In this document: positions 1 to 8,865 of the stretch, one piece after another | Layout of the letters: each line of letters opens with the position of its first letter | Numbering within the stretch: the first letter of the stretch is position 1 | NCBI GenBank assembly: GCA_017599285.1 | Contig: JAGFXX010000001.1 | Location: forward strand, 2,880,501 to 2,944,500 | Origin: Cereibacter azotoformans | Lineage (GTDB): Bacteria > Pseudomonadota > Alphaproteobacteria > Rhodobacterales > Rhodobacteraceae | Direction: 5' to 3' | DNA length: 64,000 bases | Program-made: the position numbers and the translations under genes | Notes under the pieces: model-generated | Database searches by the model: none | Told to the model about the DNA's origin: nothing | The model's input: the letters and a program-made list of their open reading frames with translations, nothing else

Positions 1-1087
1 CGGCGGGGGCGGCCGTGCGGAAGGCGCGTGCGAGCGCGTTGGCAAGGCCCGCGGCGCTGTCATGGGCGGGTCCGAGTTCCAGCTCGAAGGCGCGCTCGGC
101 CACCCAGGGGGAATGTTCGTAGATCCCGCCGAAGCGGGCGACGAAGCTCTCGCGGTCCATCCGCGAGGGGCGCGGGCGGCGGCGGTGAGGGTGGACCGCG
201 CGCCAGTGGCGGGCGATGTCGCCGCGGCGCGGGAACCAGACGCCGTCATGCCCGCGCGCGTAGTCGAGGAACCGCTTCAGCCCCGCGATCTTGCCGGGCC
301 GCCCGATCAGTCGGCAATGGAGGCCGATCGAGAACATCTTCGCCTGACCCGCGCAGCCCTCGGCGTAGAGCGTGTCGAAGCTGTCGCGCAGGTAGGTGAA
401 GAACTGCTCGCCCTCGATGTAGCCGGGGGCGGTGGCGAAGCGCATGTCGTTGGCCTCGAGCGTGTAGGGGATCACGAGCTGGTCGCGTTCGCCCGCCTCG
501 ATCCAGTAGGGCAGATCATCGTCGTAGGTGTCCGAGATCCAGTCGAAGCCGCCCTCTTCTGCGGTGAGCCGCACCGTATGGATCGAGCAGCGCCCCGTGT
601 ACCAGCCGCGCGGGCGCTCGCCCACCACCTCGGTGTGCAGGCGGATCGCCTCGGCAATCTGGCGCCGCTCTTCCTCCTCGGGCATGTCGCGGTGCTCGAC
701 CCATTTCAGCCCGTGCGAGGCGATCTCCCAGTCCGCCGCCTTCATGGCCGCCACCTGCTCGGGTGAGCGGGCGAGGGCCGTGGCCACGCCATAGACCGTC
801 ACGGGGATGTTCAGGCCGGTGAAGAGCCGGTGCAGCCGCCAGAAGCCCGCGCGCGCGCCGTAGTCGTAGATCGATTCCATGTTCCAGTGGCGCTGGCCCG
901 GCCAGGGCTGCGCGCCGGCGATGTCCGACAGGAAGGCTTCCGACTGCGCATCGCCGTGCAGGAGGCAGTTCTCGCCGCCCTCCTCGTAGTTCAGCACGAT
1001 CGAGACGGCGATCCGGGCGCCGCCGGGCCAGGCCGCATCGGGCGGATTGGGACCATGACCGCGCATGTCTCGGGGGTATCGGTTCAT
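1..1087 (-). CDS. puuE: PuuE-like polysaccharide deacetylase-family allantoinase, 3' end off window
   Basis: The reading frame starts at ATG 1087 behind an AAGGAGCG Shine-Dalgarno and stays open to the left edge, so the C-terminus is missing. The N-terminal sequence ([20 protein letters not shown], then a segment with [11 protein letters not shown] and later [11 protein letters not shown]) matches the cofactor-independent allantoinase PuuE of the polysaccharide deacetylase superfamily, which opens the allantoin ring in urate breakdown. The motifs SHGLKWVEH and GWYTGRCS are visible further in. It is divergent from a hydroxyisourate hydrolase gene starting 179 bp away, which supports the urate role. 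Family assignment is confident; the exact substrate is inferred from context. Confidence 0.85.
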   Translation of the reverse strand, partial: MNRYPRDMRGHGPNPPDAAWPGGARIAVSIVLNYEEGGENCLLHGDAQSEAFLSDIAGAQPWPGQRHWNMESIYDYGARAGFWRLHRLFTGLNIPVTVYGVATALARSPEQVAAMKAADWEIASHGLKWVEHRDMPEEEERRQIAEAIRLHTEVVGERPRGWYTGRCSIHTVRLTAEEGGFDWISDTYDDDLPYWIEAGERDQLVIPYTLEANDMRFATAPGYIEGEQFFTYLRDSFDTLYAEGCAGQAKMFSIGLHCRLIGRPGKIAGLKRFLDYARGHDGVWFPRRGDIARHWRAVHPHRRRPRPSRMDRESFVARFGGIYEHSPWVAERAFELELGPAHDSAAGLANALARAFRTAAPA

Positions 1088-1265
1088 CGGACGCTCCTTG
1101 TTCCCGCAGCGCGGGGCCTGCGCAGGAAAGCGGGAAGCGGAGGCGCCCGCAAGTGCTTGCGCAAGATCGTGCGCCCTTTCGCGTGCCGTCGCGCGGCGAC
1201 GCCTCATCTGGCGATCGCATCCGGCGGCGAAAGGCGGCACTCTGCCCCGGACAATGGAGGATCCG

Positions 1266-1619
1266 ATGGGACGACTGACGACACATGTGCTGGATACCGC
1301 GACGGGCCGCCCGGCCGCCGGTGTGAGGATCACGCTCTACCGGCTGTCCGGCGCGGGCCGGGACAGGATCGGCGATGCGACGACGAACGTGGATGGCCGC
1401 ACCGACGGGCCGCTGCTCGAGGGCGCGTCCATGGCGGAGGGGAGCTACGAGCTGGTCTTCGCGGCCGGAGATTACCTGCGCGGCACGGGGCAGGCGGGAT
1501 CCGGCGTGCTCTTCCTGGACGAGATCCCGATCCGCTTCGGCATTTCGGATGTCTCGGGGCATTACCACGTGCCTCTCCTGCTCGCGCCCTACGGCTATTC
1601 CACCTATCGCGGCAGTTGA
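1266..1619 (+). CDS. uraH: 5-hydroxyisourate hydrolase (transthyretin-like)
   Basis: A 117-residue protein of the transthyretin-related family that hydrolyses 5-hydroxyisourate to OHCU in urate oxidation. The hallmarks are present: the N-terminal [12 protein letters not shown] segment with the active-site His, the [16 protein letters not shown] segment, and the C-terminal tetrapeptide YRGS that distinguishes the enzyme from transthyretin. ATG 1266 is preferred because GGAGG lies 6 bases upstream; an earlier in-frame ATG at 1254 overlaps that Shine-Dalgarno. It is divergent from the puuE-like gene, forming a compact urate catabolism locus. Length is normal for the family. Confidence 0.93.
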   Translation: MGRLTTHVLDTATGRPAAGVRITLYRLSGAGRDRIGDATTNVDGRTDGPLLEGASMAEGSYELVFAAGDYLRGTGQAGSGVLFLDEIPIRFGISDVSGHYHVPLLLAPYGYSTYRGS

Positions 1620-1684
1620 TCCTGGCCCATGCCGCTGCTCCTCCGGGGTTCTGTCCGGCAATAAGTCGCACCTTCCGAGGGGGG

Positions 1685-1727
1685 TGTCCGATCAGGTTGA
1701 CATTGCGCATGTAAGGGAATCGTTACA
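1685..1727 (+). promoter_or_regulatory. Tandem PpsR/CrtJ palindromes in the puc2BA promoter
   Basis: Two exact TGT-N12-ACA palindromes lie in tandem at 1685-1702 and 1710-1727, 137 bp upstream of pucB. This is the recognised binding motif of the aerobic repressor PpsR/CrtJ, which represses photosynthesis genes and is antagonised by AppA, itself encoded at 10.2-11.5 kb. A TTGACA -35 hexamer at 1697-1702 forms the right half of the first palindrome, so repressor binding would directly occlude RNA polymerase. The -10 is not clear. The motifs are read from sequence; the regulator is inferred from known Rhodobacter puc regulation. Confidence 0.85.
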
Positions 1728-1863
1728 GGGTCATGGTGTTGAGAATTCGGTAAGGGCACCGGGCGGCAAGTGGCGCACGCACAAGCCAGCGGGATCTGCC
1801 GTTTTCGAAAGCCAGCGTGCAGGCCCTACACGCATCGAGGAAGCATATTCGGGAGAGTACCAA

Positions 1864-2019
1864 GTGACCGATGATCCGAAAAAGGTCTGGCCGAGCGGCC
1901 TGACGGTTGCCGAAGCGGAAGAGGTGCACAAGCAGCTCATCCTTGGCACCCGCGTGTTCGGCGGCATGGCCCTGATCGCGCATTTCCTGGCGGCGGCGGC
2001 AACGCCGTGGCTCGGCTGA
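1864..2019 (+). CDS. pucB: Light-harvesting 2 (B800-850) beta chain, puc2B type
   Basis: A 51-residue single-span antenna apoprotein. After a short acidic cytoplasmic N-terminus, the sequence [18 protein letters not shown] precedes the membrane helix [18 protein letters not shown], whose AHFLA His is the axial ligand of the B850 bacteriochlorophyll; the upstream EVHK His is also characteristic. It begins at GTG 1864 behind a GGGAGAG Shine-Dalgarno. It sits 13 bp upstream of a pucA with the long C-terminal extension, which identifies the pair as puc2BA rather than the main puc1BAC operon. The product would assemble in ring-shaped LH2 complexes of the intracytoplasmic membrane. Confidence 0.95.
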   Translation: MTDDPKKVWPSGLTVAEAEEVHKQLILGTRVFGGMALIAHFLAAAATPWLG

Positions 2020-2032
2020 GGGAGAAGTAAAG

Positions 2033-2794
2033 ATGAACAACTCGAAGATGTGGCTGACGGTCAATCCGAACCTCGGCATTCCGCTGCTGCTGGGTTCCGT
2101 GGCTCTCGGTTCGGTGGCCGTCCATGCGGCCGTCCTGACCACGACCCCGTGGATCGCCGACTACTACCAGGGCTCGGCACCGCGCGCTGTCGTGGCGGTT
2201 CCGGCGGAAGAGGCCGTCGCTGTCGAGGAAGTGGCCGCGGTCGAGGAAGCCGCTCCGGCAGCCGAGGAAGTGGCTCCGGTCGAGGAAGCGGCTGTCGAGG
2301 AGGCCGCTCCGGTCGAGGAAGCCGCCGCTCCGGTTGAGGAAGCCGCCGCTCCGGTCGAGGAAGCCGCCGCTCCGGCCGAAGAGGCCGCTCCGGTTGAGGA
2401 AGCCGCCGCTCCGGCCGAAGAGGCCGCTCCGGTCGAGGAAGCCGCCGCTCCGGCCGAAGAGGCCGCTCCGGTTGAGGAAGCCGCCGCTCCGGCGGAAGAG
2501 GCTGCTCCGGTTGAGGAAGCTGTCGTGGCGGAAGAGGCGGCTCCTGCCGCCGAGCCGGTTGCCGAAGCCGCGGCCGCCGAGGAAGCTGCTCCGGTGGCGG
2601 AAGTGGCCGCCGCTCCGGCAGCCATGTCGCTGGTGGACATCGCCGCCAAGCTGAACGCGCTGGGCTACTCGGTCGAGTCGGTCTCGAAGACCGAAGGCGG
2701 CTATGTCGTCAACATGACCGACGCCAACGGCATGCCGGTTGCGGCGACCCTGGACCCGGTCACCGGGCTGCCGGTCGTGCCGGTCGCGCAGTAA
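2033..2794 (+). CDS. pucA: Light-harvesting 2 alpha chain with long Ala/Glu/Pro-rich extension, puc2A type
   Basis: 253 residues, against about 54 for a normal LH2 alpha chain. Residues 1-50 are a canonical alpha polypeptide (PNLGIPLLLGSVALGSVAVH membrane helix with the HAAVLTT bacteriochlorophyll-ligating His, then TPWIADYYQG). Residues about 55-195 are a low-complexity repeat built from EEAAAP and APVEEA units, encoded by near-identical 15-39 bp DNA repeats. The last roughly 55 residues form a small folded-looking module (LVDIAAKLNALGYSVE and VVNMTDANGMPVAATLDPVT) resembling PepSY-like pieces. This architecture is known for R. sphaeroides puc2A, whose alpha product is reported not to enter LH2 normally. 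A strong terminator follows. Confidence 0.93.
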   Translation: MNNSKMWLTVNPNLGIPLLLGSVALGSVAVHAAVLTTTPWIADYYQGSAPRAVVAVPAEEAVAVEEVAAVEEAAPAAEEVAPVEEAAVEEAAPVEEAAAPVEEAAAPVEEAAAPAEEAAPVEEAAAPAEEAAPVEEAAAPAEEAAPVEEAAAPAEEAAPVEEAVVAEEAAPAAEPVAEAAAAEEAAPVAEVAAAPAAMSLVDIAAKLNALGYSVESVSKTEGGYVVNMTDANGMPVAATLDPVTGLPVVPVAQ

Positions 2795-2816
2795 GCGCCT
2801 GCGAACGGACTGGAAG

Positions 2817-2844
2817 AGGCCGCCCGAGAGGGGCGGCCTTTTTC
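2817..2844 (+). terminator. Rho-independent terminator of puc2BA
   Basis: A 9-bp GC stem (AGGCCGCCC paired with GGGCGGCCT) with a 5-base loop is followed directly by a T run. It lies 23 bp after the pucA stop and before icd, so it separates the two transcription units. Confidence 0.9.
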
Positions 2845-2965
2845 GTTTGCGCCGTATCGCTGTCCGCCCCCGCGGGCTGATCCGGTATACCTTGGCATAC
2901 CGGGCTTTTCTCCAGCGGGCTTTTCCGCTATGCGGGGCGTGATCAATCATTCCGGGAGCCTCACC

Positions 2966-4180
2966 ATGTCGAAGATCAAGGTAGCCAACCCCGTCGTCGA
3001 ACTCGACGGCGACGAGATGACCCGCATCATCTGGGACTTCATCAAGCAGAAGCTGATCCTGCCCTACCTCGACATCGACCTGCATTACTACGATCTCGGC
3101 ATCGAGGAGCGCGACCGCACCGAGGACCAGATCACCATCGACGCGGCCAACGCGATCAAGCAGTACGGCGTCGGCGTGAAATGCGCGACCATCACCCCCG
3201 ACGAGGCGCGGGTCGAGGAGTTCGGCCTGAAGTCGATGTGGAAAAGCCCGAACGGCACCATCCGCAACATCCTCGGCGGGGTGATCTTCCGCCAGCCGAT
3301 CATCTGCAAGAACGTGCCGCGCCTCGTGCCGGGCTGGACGAAGCCGATCGTCGTCGGCCGCCACGCCTTCGGCGACCAGTACCGCGCCACCGACTTCCGC
3401 TTCCCCGGCAAGGGCAAGCTCACGCTCAAGTTCGTGGGCGAGGACGGCACGGTGATCGAGCGCGAGGTCTTCGACGCGCCGGGCTCGGGCGTGACCATGG
3501 CGATGTACAACCTCGACGAGTCGATCCTCGACTTCGCGCGGGCCTCGATGAACTACGGGCTGAACCTCGGCTGGCCGGTCTATCTCTCGACCAAGAACAC
3601 CATCCTCAAGGCCTATGACGGCCGCTTCAAGGACCTCTTCCAGAAGGTCTATGAGGAGGAATTTGCCGACAGGTTCAAGGCCGCGGGCATCACCTACGAG
3701 CACCGGCTGATCGACGACATGGTGGCCTCGGCGCTGAAATGGTCGGGCGGCTATGTCTGGGCCTGCAAGAACTACGATGGCGACGTGCAGTCGGACACGG
3801 TGGCGCAGGGCTTCGGCTCGCTCGGGCTGATGACGAGCGTGCTGATGACGCCGGACGGCAAGACGGTGGAGGCCGAGGCCGCGCATGGCACGGTGACGCG
3901 GCACTACCGCCAGCACCAGGCGGGCAAGGAGACCTCGACCAACTCGATCGCCTCGATCTTCGCCTGGACGGGCGGGCTCAAGCACCGGGCGAAGCTCGAC
4001 GACAACGCGGAACTCATGCGCTTCGCCGAGACGCTGGAGCGGGTGACGGTGCAGGCGGTCGAGGACGGGTTCATGACCAAGGATCTCGCGCTTCTGGTGG
4101 GGCCGGACCAGAAGTGGCTGACGACGATGGGCTATCTGGAAAAGGTGGACGAATATCTCGACCGCGCCCTCGGCGCCTGA
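2966..4180 (+). CDS. icd: NADP-dependent isocitrate dehydrogenase
   Basis: A 404-residue TCA-cycle enzyme oxidising isocitrate to 2-oxoglutarate with NADP. The N-terminus [20 protein letters not shown] is typical of the homodimeric, eukaryote-like (type II) NADP-IDH found in alphaproteobacteria; [10 protein letters not shown] carries the substrate-binding Ser/Asn region, and [16 protein letters not shown] is the NADP-binding segment. ATG 2966 is chosen because a GGGAG lies just upstream and the product then begins as family members do; the frame is open to 2930. It has its own transcription unit between the puc2BA terminator and a convergent panE-like gene. Confidence 0.97.
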   Translation: MSKIKVANPVVELDGDEMTRIIWDFIKQKLILPYLDIDLHYYDLGIEERDRTEDQITIDAANAIKQYGVGVKCATITPDEARVEEFGLKSMWKSPNGTIRNILGGVIFRQPIICKNVPRLVPGWTKPIVVGRHAFGDQYRATDFRFPGKGKLTLKFVGEDGTVIEREVFDAPGSGVTMAMYNLDESILDFARASMNYGLNLGWPVYLSTKNTILKAYDGRFKDLFQKVYEEEFADRFKAAGITYEHRLIDDMVASALKWSGGYVWACKNYDGDVQSDTVAQGFGSLGLMTSVLMTPDGKTVEAEAAHGTVTRHYRQHQAGKETSTNSIASIFAWTGGLKHRAKLDDNAELMRFAETLERVTVQAVEDGFMTKDLALLVGPDQKWLTTMGYLEKVDEYLDRALGA

Positions 4181-4193
4181 GATGCGCCGAAAG

Positions 4194-4235
4194 CCGGGGG
4201 GCTGTCTGCCCCCCGGACCCCCCGAGGATATTTTT
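4194..4235 (+). terminator. Palindromic terminator-like repeat after icd
   Basis: A perfect 9-bp stem (CCGGGGGGC with GCCCCCCGG, 5-base loop) is followed by ACCCCCCGAGGATATTTTT. This composite resembles the intergenic GC palindrome plus GAGGATATTT element that recurs in Rhodobacter-group genomes, as I recall. It lies between convergent icd and the panE-like gene and probably terminates icd. Confidence 0.7.
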
Positions 4236-4357
4236 CCAGAGTGAAAGTGCGAAGGGGCCGGCCTTCCGTGGGGCATCGCTTGTGCGGCCGTTCCGGCTGA
4301 TGTTTGCGAGGGACGTGGCTGTTGGGGGGGCTTTGCAGACGGGGCGGGGCGCGTGGA

Positions 4358-5332
4358 TCAATCCAGTCCTGCAACGTGCGCCCTGAGACGGACCAGCGCC
4401 AGCACCGTATCCACCGTGGGCGTCGGCAGCCCGAGAATGCGCCCCAGTTCGGCCACCGAGCCCACCAGCGCCTCGATCTCCATCGGGCGGCGGGCCTCGA
4501 GATCCTGAAGCATCGAGGTCCGGTGCGCACCCACCGCCGCGCCGCCGTCGATCCGGCGTTCGACGTCGATGGGAAACCGCACCCCGAGCCGCTCGGCGAT
4601 CTCCTGCGCCTCGAGCATCATGTTCCGGGCGACGGATCGGGTTCCGGGATCGGTGCAGAGCCGGTCGAGGGTCGCGCCGGTCAGCGCCGAGATCGGGTTG
4701 AACGACAGGTTGCCCCAGAGCTTGAGCCAGATCTCGTCGCGCAGCCGGGGCCGGACGGGCGCCTTGAGCCCTGCGGCCGTCAGCGCCTCGGACAGCCGCA
4801 GGGCGCGTTCGGACCGTTCGCCCGAGGGCTCTCCGAGCGAGAAGCGGTGGCCTTCGAGGTGGCGGACCACGCCGGGTTCGACCACTTCGGCCGCGGGATA
4901 GACCACGCAGCCCAGCACGCGGTCCGGGCCGAACCCCTGCCACTGGAGGCCGCCCGGATCGACGCTGTCCAGTCGGCGACCTTCGAAGGGACCGCCGTGA
5001 CGGTGGAAATACCACCAGGGCAGGCCGTTCACGCCCGAGACGAGCGTGCCGGAGGCGCCGAGCAGCGCGGCCACCTGCGGCACCACGGCCGGGACGGAAT
5101 GGGCCTTGAGCGTGAGGATCACATAGTCCTGCGGGCCAAGCTCGGCGGGGTCGGTGGCGGCGCGCACCGGCAGGGTCCGTGTCGCGTCCCCCTCGATCAG
5201 CGTGAGGCCGCGGGCCTGCATCGCCTGAAGATGCGGCCCCCGCGCGACCAGCGAGACGTCGGCGCCCGCAGCCGCGAGCCTGGCGCCGAGATAGCCGCCG
5301 ATCGCGCCGGCGCCGAAGATGCAGATCCTCAT
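4358..5332 (-). CDS. Ketopantoate reductase-family protein (2-dehydropantoate 2-reductase)
   Basis: 324 residues with an N-terminal Rossmann fold (MRICIFGAGAIGGYLGARLA, GxGxxG nucleotide site) and the ApbA/PanE C-terminal helical domain (LRDEIWLKLWGNLSFNPISA, containing the catalytic Lys and Asn). The enzyme family reduces ketopantoate with NADPH for pantothenate synthesis, but bacteria often carry several paralogues acting on other 2-keto acids. It overlaps the upstream CoA ligase by 4 bp (ATGA), so it is translationally coupled in a cluster with a CoA ligase and an FAH-family hydrolase; a catabolic paralogue is as likely as the biosynthetic PanE. Confidence 0.85.
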   Translation of the reverse strand: MRICIFGAGAIGGYLGARLAAAGADVSLVARGPHLQAMQARGLTLIEGDATRTLPVRAATDPAELGPQDYVILTLKAHSVPAVVPQVAALLGASGTLVSGVNGLPWWYFHRHGGPFEGRRLDSVDPGGLQWQGFGPDRVLGCVVYPAAEVVEPGVVRHLEGHRFSLGEPSGERSERALRLSEALTAAGLKAPVRPRLRDEIWLKLWGNLSFNPISALTGATLDRLCTDPGTRSVARNMMLEAQEIAERLGVRFPIDVERRIDGGAAVGAHRTSMLQDLEARRPMEIEALVGSVAELGRILGLPTPTVDTVLALVRLRAHVAGLD

Positions 5333-6864
5333 GCCGGGCTCACCAGCCCGAGCTTTTCGGCCAGACCGATCCGCTGCAGCTTGCCGGTCGCGCCCTTGGG
5401 GATCTCCTCGAGCAGCAGCACGCGGCGCGGCACCTTGAAGTCGGCGAGCCGGGCGGCGCAGAAGGCGCGGATCGAGGCTTCGTCGGCGGCCATGCCCTCA
5501 CGCAGGACGACGGCCGCCGCCACCTCCTCGCCCAGCCTGGGGTGGGGCAGGGCGAAAGTCACGACCTGCTGGACGGCCGGGTGGTCCATCAGCACGCCAT
5601 CCACCTCGAGCGGCGAGATCTTCTCGCCACCGCGGTTGATGATCTCCTTGAGCCGCCCCGTGATCGTGAGATAGCCCTCGGGGTCGAAGCGGCCCTGATC
5701 GCCGGTGCGGAACCAGCGCTGGCCTTCGGCTTCGAAGAAGCTTGCGGCATTGGCGGCCTCGTTGGCCTCGTAGCCAGGGGTCACGTTCGGGCCCGAGATC
5801 ACCACCTCGCCCAAGCCGTCGATCAGCCGGTTCCCGGCCTCGTCCGCGATCCGCACCTGCGGGCCGGCCGGCAGGCCCACCGAGCCGGGCTTCTGCGCGC
5901 GCGGCGGCAGCGGGTTCGAGGTCATCTGGTGGGCGGCCTCGGTCATGCCATAGGCCTCGATCACCGGGGCGCCGAAGGTCGTCGCGAGCGCCTCCATCAC
6001 CTGCGCGGGCAGCGAGGCCGAGGAGGAGCGGATGAATCGCAGGGGCGCGCGTTCGATCGCATCGGCGTTGCGGGCGGCGCGGGCGAGGATCGCCTGGTGC
6101 ATCGTGGGGACGGCCGTGTACCAGGTCGGGCGGGCGGTCTCGAGCCAGCCGAAGAACTTCAGCGCGTCGAAGCCCGGGGCGCACCAGACGGAGGCACCGG
6201 CCGCGAGGCTGGCGGCCACGGAGGCCACGAGCCCGTGGATGTGGAACAGGGGCATCATGTTGAGGCCGCGATCGTGGGCCGTCAGCGCCAGCGAGGTCGC
6301 GACATGATGGGCCGAGGCCGCGAGGTTGCGGTGCAGGAGCGGCACGATCTTGGGCCGCGAGGTGGTGCCGGACGTGTGCAGGATCAGCGCCACGTCGCGC
6401 GGCCGGGCCGTGTCACGGTCGGGCTCGCCGGGGGCGACGCTTTCGGCCCGCAGCGAGAACCAGCCCGCCGGATCGGCCGCATCATGGCCAAGCCGCAGGA
6501 CGGCAAGGCCCAGGCGGAGGGCCGCGGTGAGCGCGGGGCCGTCATATCCCTCGGGCAGGACGATGGCCCGGGCGCCGAGATCCGACAAGTGGAACTCGAA
6601 CTCCTCGAGCCTGTAGCCGGGGTTCAGGGGGGCCGTCACCGCGCCTTGCGCGATGGCCACGAAGGCCGTGGCCATCTCGGGCCCGTTCGGCAGCACGATG
6701 GCCACGCGGTCGCCGCGGCCCACCCCCGCGGCGTGAAGCGCCGCCACGGAATGGCTCGCCAGATCGCGCAGGCCGCCGTAGGTCAGCCAGGGCCGGTCGG
6801 GGGCGCCCACGGCCAGGCCGTCGTTGCGGTGGAAGGCGAAGAGGTCCGACAGGCTTGCGGTCAT
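5329..6864 (-). CDS. AMP-dependent acyl-CoA synthetase (class I adenylate-forming)
   Basis: 511 residues starting at ATG 6864 behind AAGGAACA. The P-loop-like adenylation motif LHTSGTTSRPKIVPLLHRNL is intact, followed by VIEAYGMTEAAHQMTSNPLP (A5), WFRTGDQGRFDPEGYLTITG (A7), and GRLKEIINRGGEKISPLEVD and PKGATGKLQR with the catalytic C-terminal Lys. The protein activates a carboxylic acid to its CoA thioester through an acyl-adenylate. The MTSNPLPP region resembles oxalate-CoA ligases and related short-acid ligases, so oxalate or another small acid is possible; the substrate cannot be fixed from sequence. It is coupled to the downstream reductase by a 4-bp overlap. Confidence 0.85.
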   Translation of the reverse strand: MTASLSDLFAFHRNDGLAVGAPDRPWLTYGGLRDLASHSVAALHAAGVGRGDRVAIVLPNGPEMATAFVAIAQGAVTAPLNPGYRLEEFEFHLSDLGARAIVLPEGYDGPALTAALRLGLAVLRLGHDAADPAGWFSLRAESVAPGEPDRDTARPRDVALILHTSGTTSRPKIVPLLHRNLAASAHHVATSLALTAHDRGLNMMPLFHIHGLVASVAASLAAGASVWCAPGFDALKFFGWLETARPTWYTAVPTMHQAILARAARNADAIERAPLRFIRSSSASLPAQVMEALATTFGAPVIEAYGMTEAAHQMTSNPLPPRAQKPGSVGLPAGPQVRIADEAGNRLIDGLGEVVISGPNVTPGYEANEAANAASFFEAEGQRWFRTGDQGRFDPEGYLTITGRLKEIINRGGEKISPLEVDGVLMDHPAVQQVVTFALPHPRLGEEVAAAVVLREGMAADEASIRAFCAARLADFKVPRRVLLLEEIPKGATGKLQRIGLAEKLGLVSPA

Positions 6865-7029
6865 GGGCTGTTCCTTTGACAGTCGCGGGGGCGTGGGTCG
6901 CCCTCTGGCGCGCCGCCATCGGGGCGCGGTCACGAACCATCTCGCGCCGCAATCGCGGCGCGGTCAAGGGAGCATCCTCGCTGCGCGGCAGCGACACCGG
7001 ACCGCCTTGGCCCTGGCGAAGGCAGGGGA

Positions 7030-7716
7030 TCAGACCACCTCGACCCGCAGCGCGCCGAGCCCGTCGATGTGGGCCTCCATCACGTCGCCGCGCACCACGG
7101 CACCCACCCCTGCGGGGGTGCCCGTCAGGATCACGTCGCCCGCCGCCAGCGCGAAATGGCGCGAGAGGACGGCGATCATCTCGGGCACCTTCCAGATCAT
7201 CTGGTTGAGGTCGCCTTCCTGACGCAGTTCGCCATTGACCGTCAGCGCGATGCGCCCCGCCTGCGGGTGTCCGGTCGCCGAGGCCGGATGGACGGGGCCC
7301 ACCGGCGCGGAATGTTCAAAGGCCTTTCCAACCTCCCAGGGCCGGCCGGCCTTCTTGGCTTCGGCCTGCCGGTCGCGCCGCGTCATGTCGAGGGCCACCG
7401 CATAGCCCCAGACATGGCGCATGGCCTCGTCCACCGGGATGTCCGTTCCGCCAGAGCCGAGCATCACCGCCAGTTCGACCTCGTGATGCACGTCCGAGCT
7501 TTCGGGCGGGTAGGGGAAGCGGCCGGACGGATCGAGGTTGTCGGGGTTCTTCTGGAAGAAGAAGGGCGGCTCGCGGTCGGGATCGCCGCCCATCTCGACG
7601 GCATGGGCGGCGTAGTTGCGGCCGATGCAGAAGACACGCCGCACCGGGAACATCGCGTCGGTGCCGACGACGGGCAGGCAGGGCACGGCGGGCGGGGCAA
7701 AGACATGGGCAGGCAT
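7030..7716 (-). CDS. Fumarylacetoacetate hydrolase-family protein (fumarylpyruvate hydrolase-like)
   Basis: 228 residues of the FAH superfamily. The core begins CIGRNYAAHAVEMG, with EVELAVMLG carrying metal-binding Glu residues, LDMTRRDRQAEAKKAGRPWE, and the glycine-rich VILTGTPAGVGAV. Small members such as YcgM/NagK cleave fumarylpyruvate, acylpyruvates or decarboxylate oxaloacetate. It starts at ATG 7716 behind GAGGAG. It lies between a flavin oxidoreductase and the CoA ligase on the same strand, 165 bp from the latter, so a shared transcript is plausible but not shown. An aromatic or dicarboxylic acid catabolic role is inference. Confidence 0.85.
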   Translation of the reverse strand: MPAHVFAPPAVPCLPVVGTDAMFPVRRVFCIGRNYAAHAVEMGGDPDREPPFFFQKNPDNLDPSGRFPYPPESSDVHHEVELAVMLGSGGTDIPVDEAMRHVWGYAVALDMTRRDRQAEAKKAGRPWEVGKAFEHSAPVGPVHPASATGHPQAGRIALTVNGELRQEGDLNQMIWKVPEMIAVLSRHFALAAGDVILTGTPAGVGAVVRGDVMEAHIDGLGALRVEVV

Positions 7717-7781
7717 CGGATCTCCTCGGTGGTCGCGCTTGGTGCAGGATGGGGCAGGGCCTGCGAGGGGCCCGGGGCGGG

Positions 7782-8765
7782 TCACAGGCTCGCCATGGCC
7801 TCGGCCGCAATGGTGAACGAGCGCCGGCGGGCCTCGGGGTCGTGGATCTGGCCGGTGAAGATCACCTCGTCGGGCCGGTGCCGTTCGATCAGTTCGGCGA
7901 GCTGGCGCCGCACCGTCTCGGGGCCTCCGGTGGCCGAAACCGCCAGCGCCTGATCGACAAGGCGCAGCATGGCGGGCTCGACATGGGCCGCGATGTCCTC
8001 GACCGGGCGGGGCAGCTTGCCCGGCCGGCCGCTGCGCAGATTGGCAAAGGCAAGCTGGGCCGAACTGCGGAGATAGCGGCCCTCGTCGTCATCGGCTCCG
8101 GCAAAGATGTTGATCGCGATCATGGACCGCGGCCGGTCGAGTTCGGGCGAGGGGCGGAAGGTCTGGCGATAGGCCGCCAGCGCCGTCTCGAGGGCGGGAG
8201 GGGCGAAATGCGAGGCGAAAGCGTAGGGCAGCCCGAAATGGGCGGCAAGCTGCGCCCCGTAGAGGCTCGAGCCCAGGATCCAGATCGGCACGCGCGTTCC
8301 TTCGCCCGGTACGGCCTGTATGGCGCCGGGCTCGGCCTCGCCGAAGTAGCGCTGCAACTCCAGCACATCGGCCGGGAAGTTGTCGGTCACGTCGAGATTG
8401 CGCCGCAGCGCCTGCGCGGTGCGGGCGTCGGTGCCCGGAGCGCGCCCGAGCCCGAGGTCGATTCGGTCGGGATGGAGCGTGGCCAGCGTTCCGAAGGCTT
8501 CAGCCACCATCAGCGGCGCGTGGTTCGGCAGCATGATCCCGCCCGAGCCCACGCGGATGCGCGAGGTGTGAGCGGCGACATGGCCGATCAGCACCGCCGT
8601 TGCGGCCGAGGCGATGCCCGGCATGGCATGGTGTTCGGCAAGCCAGAAGCGGCTGTAGCCGAGCGCCTCGGCGTGGCGCGCAAGCTCTGTGGTCTGGCCG
8701 AGCGCGGCGGCGATCGTGGCGCCCTCGGGCACCGGGGCAAGATCGAGGACGGAATAGGGGATCAT
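7782..8765 (-). CDS. LLM-class flavin-dependent oxidoreductase
   Basis: 327 residues with the bacterial luciferase-like TIM barrel. Typical segments are [20 protein letters not shown] (the WxAEHH motif), [20 protein letters not shown], and [16 protein letters not shown]. Family members use reduced FMN, or F420 elsewhere, to oxygenate or oxidise small molecules; the closest-looking subgroup is the E. coli YhbW-type family of unknown substrate. It is the first gene of a minus-strand series continuing into the FAH-family hydrolase 65 bp away. Confidence 0.85.
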   Translation of the reverse strand: MIPYSVLDLAPVPEGATIAAALGQTTELARHAEALGYSRFWLAEHHAMPGIASAATAVLIGHVAAHTSRIRVGSGGIMLPNHAPLMVAEAFGTLATLHPDRIDLGLGRAPGTDARTAQALRRNLDVTDNFPADVLELQRYFGEAEPGAIQAVPGEGTRVPIWILGSSLYGAQLAAHFGLPYAFASHFAPPALETALAAYRQTFRPSPELDRPRSMIAINIFAGADDDEGRYLRSSAQLAFANLRSGRPGKLPRPVEDIAAHVEPAMLRLVDQALAVSATGGPETVRRQLAELIERHRPDEVIFTGQIHDPEARRRSFTIAAEAMASL

Positions 8766-8865
8766 GGCAGGTTCCTTTGCCCTTGTGCGGGCTCCGATGG
8801 CCCTCGCGCCGGGCGTGCGCCCCGGGGCGGGGCATGTGCTGCGGCCGGAACGACCGGACGGGACC

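Noticed and set aside
2200-2640. CRISPR-like array suggested by short repeats in pucA
   Set aside because: The repeats are in frame, have no spacers and encode Glu/Ala/Pro periodicity in a known extended LH2 alpha protein.
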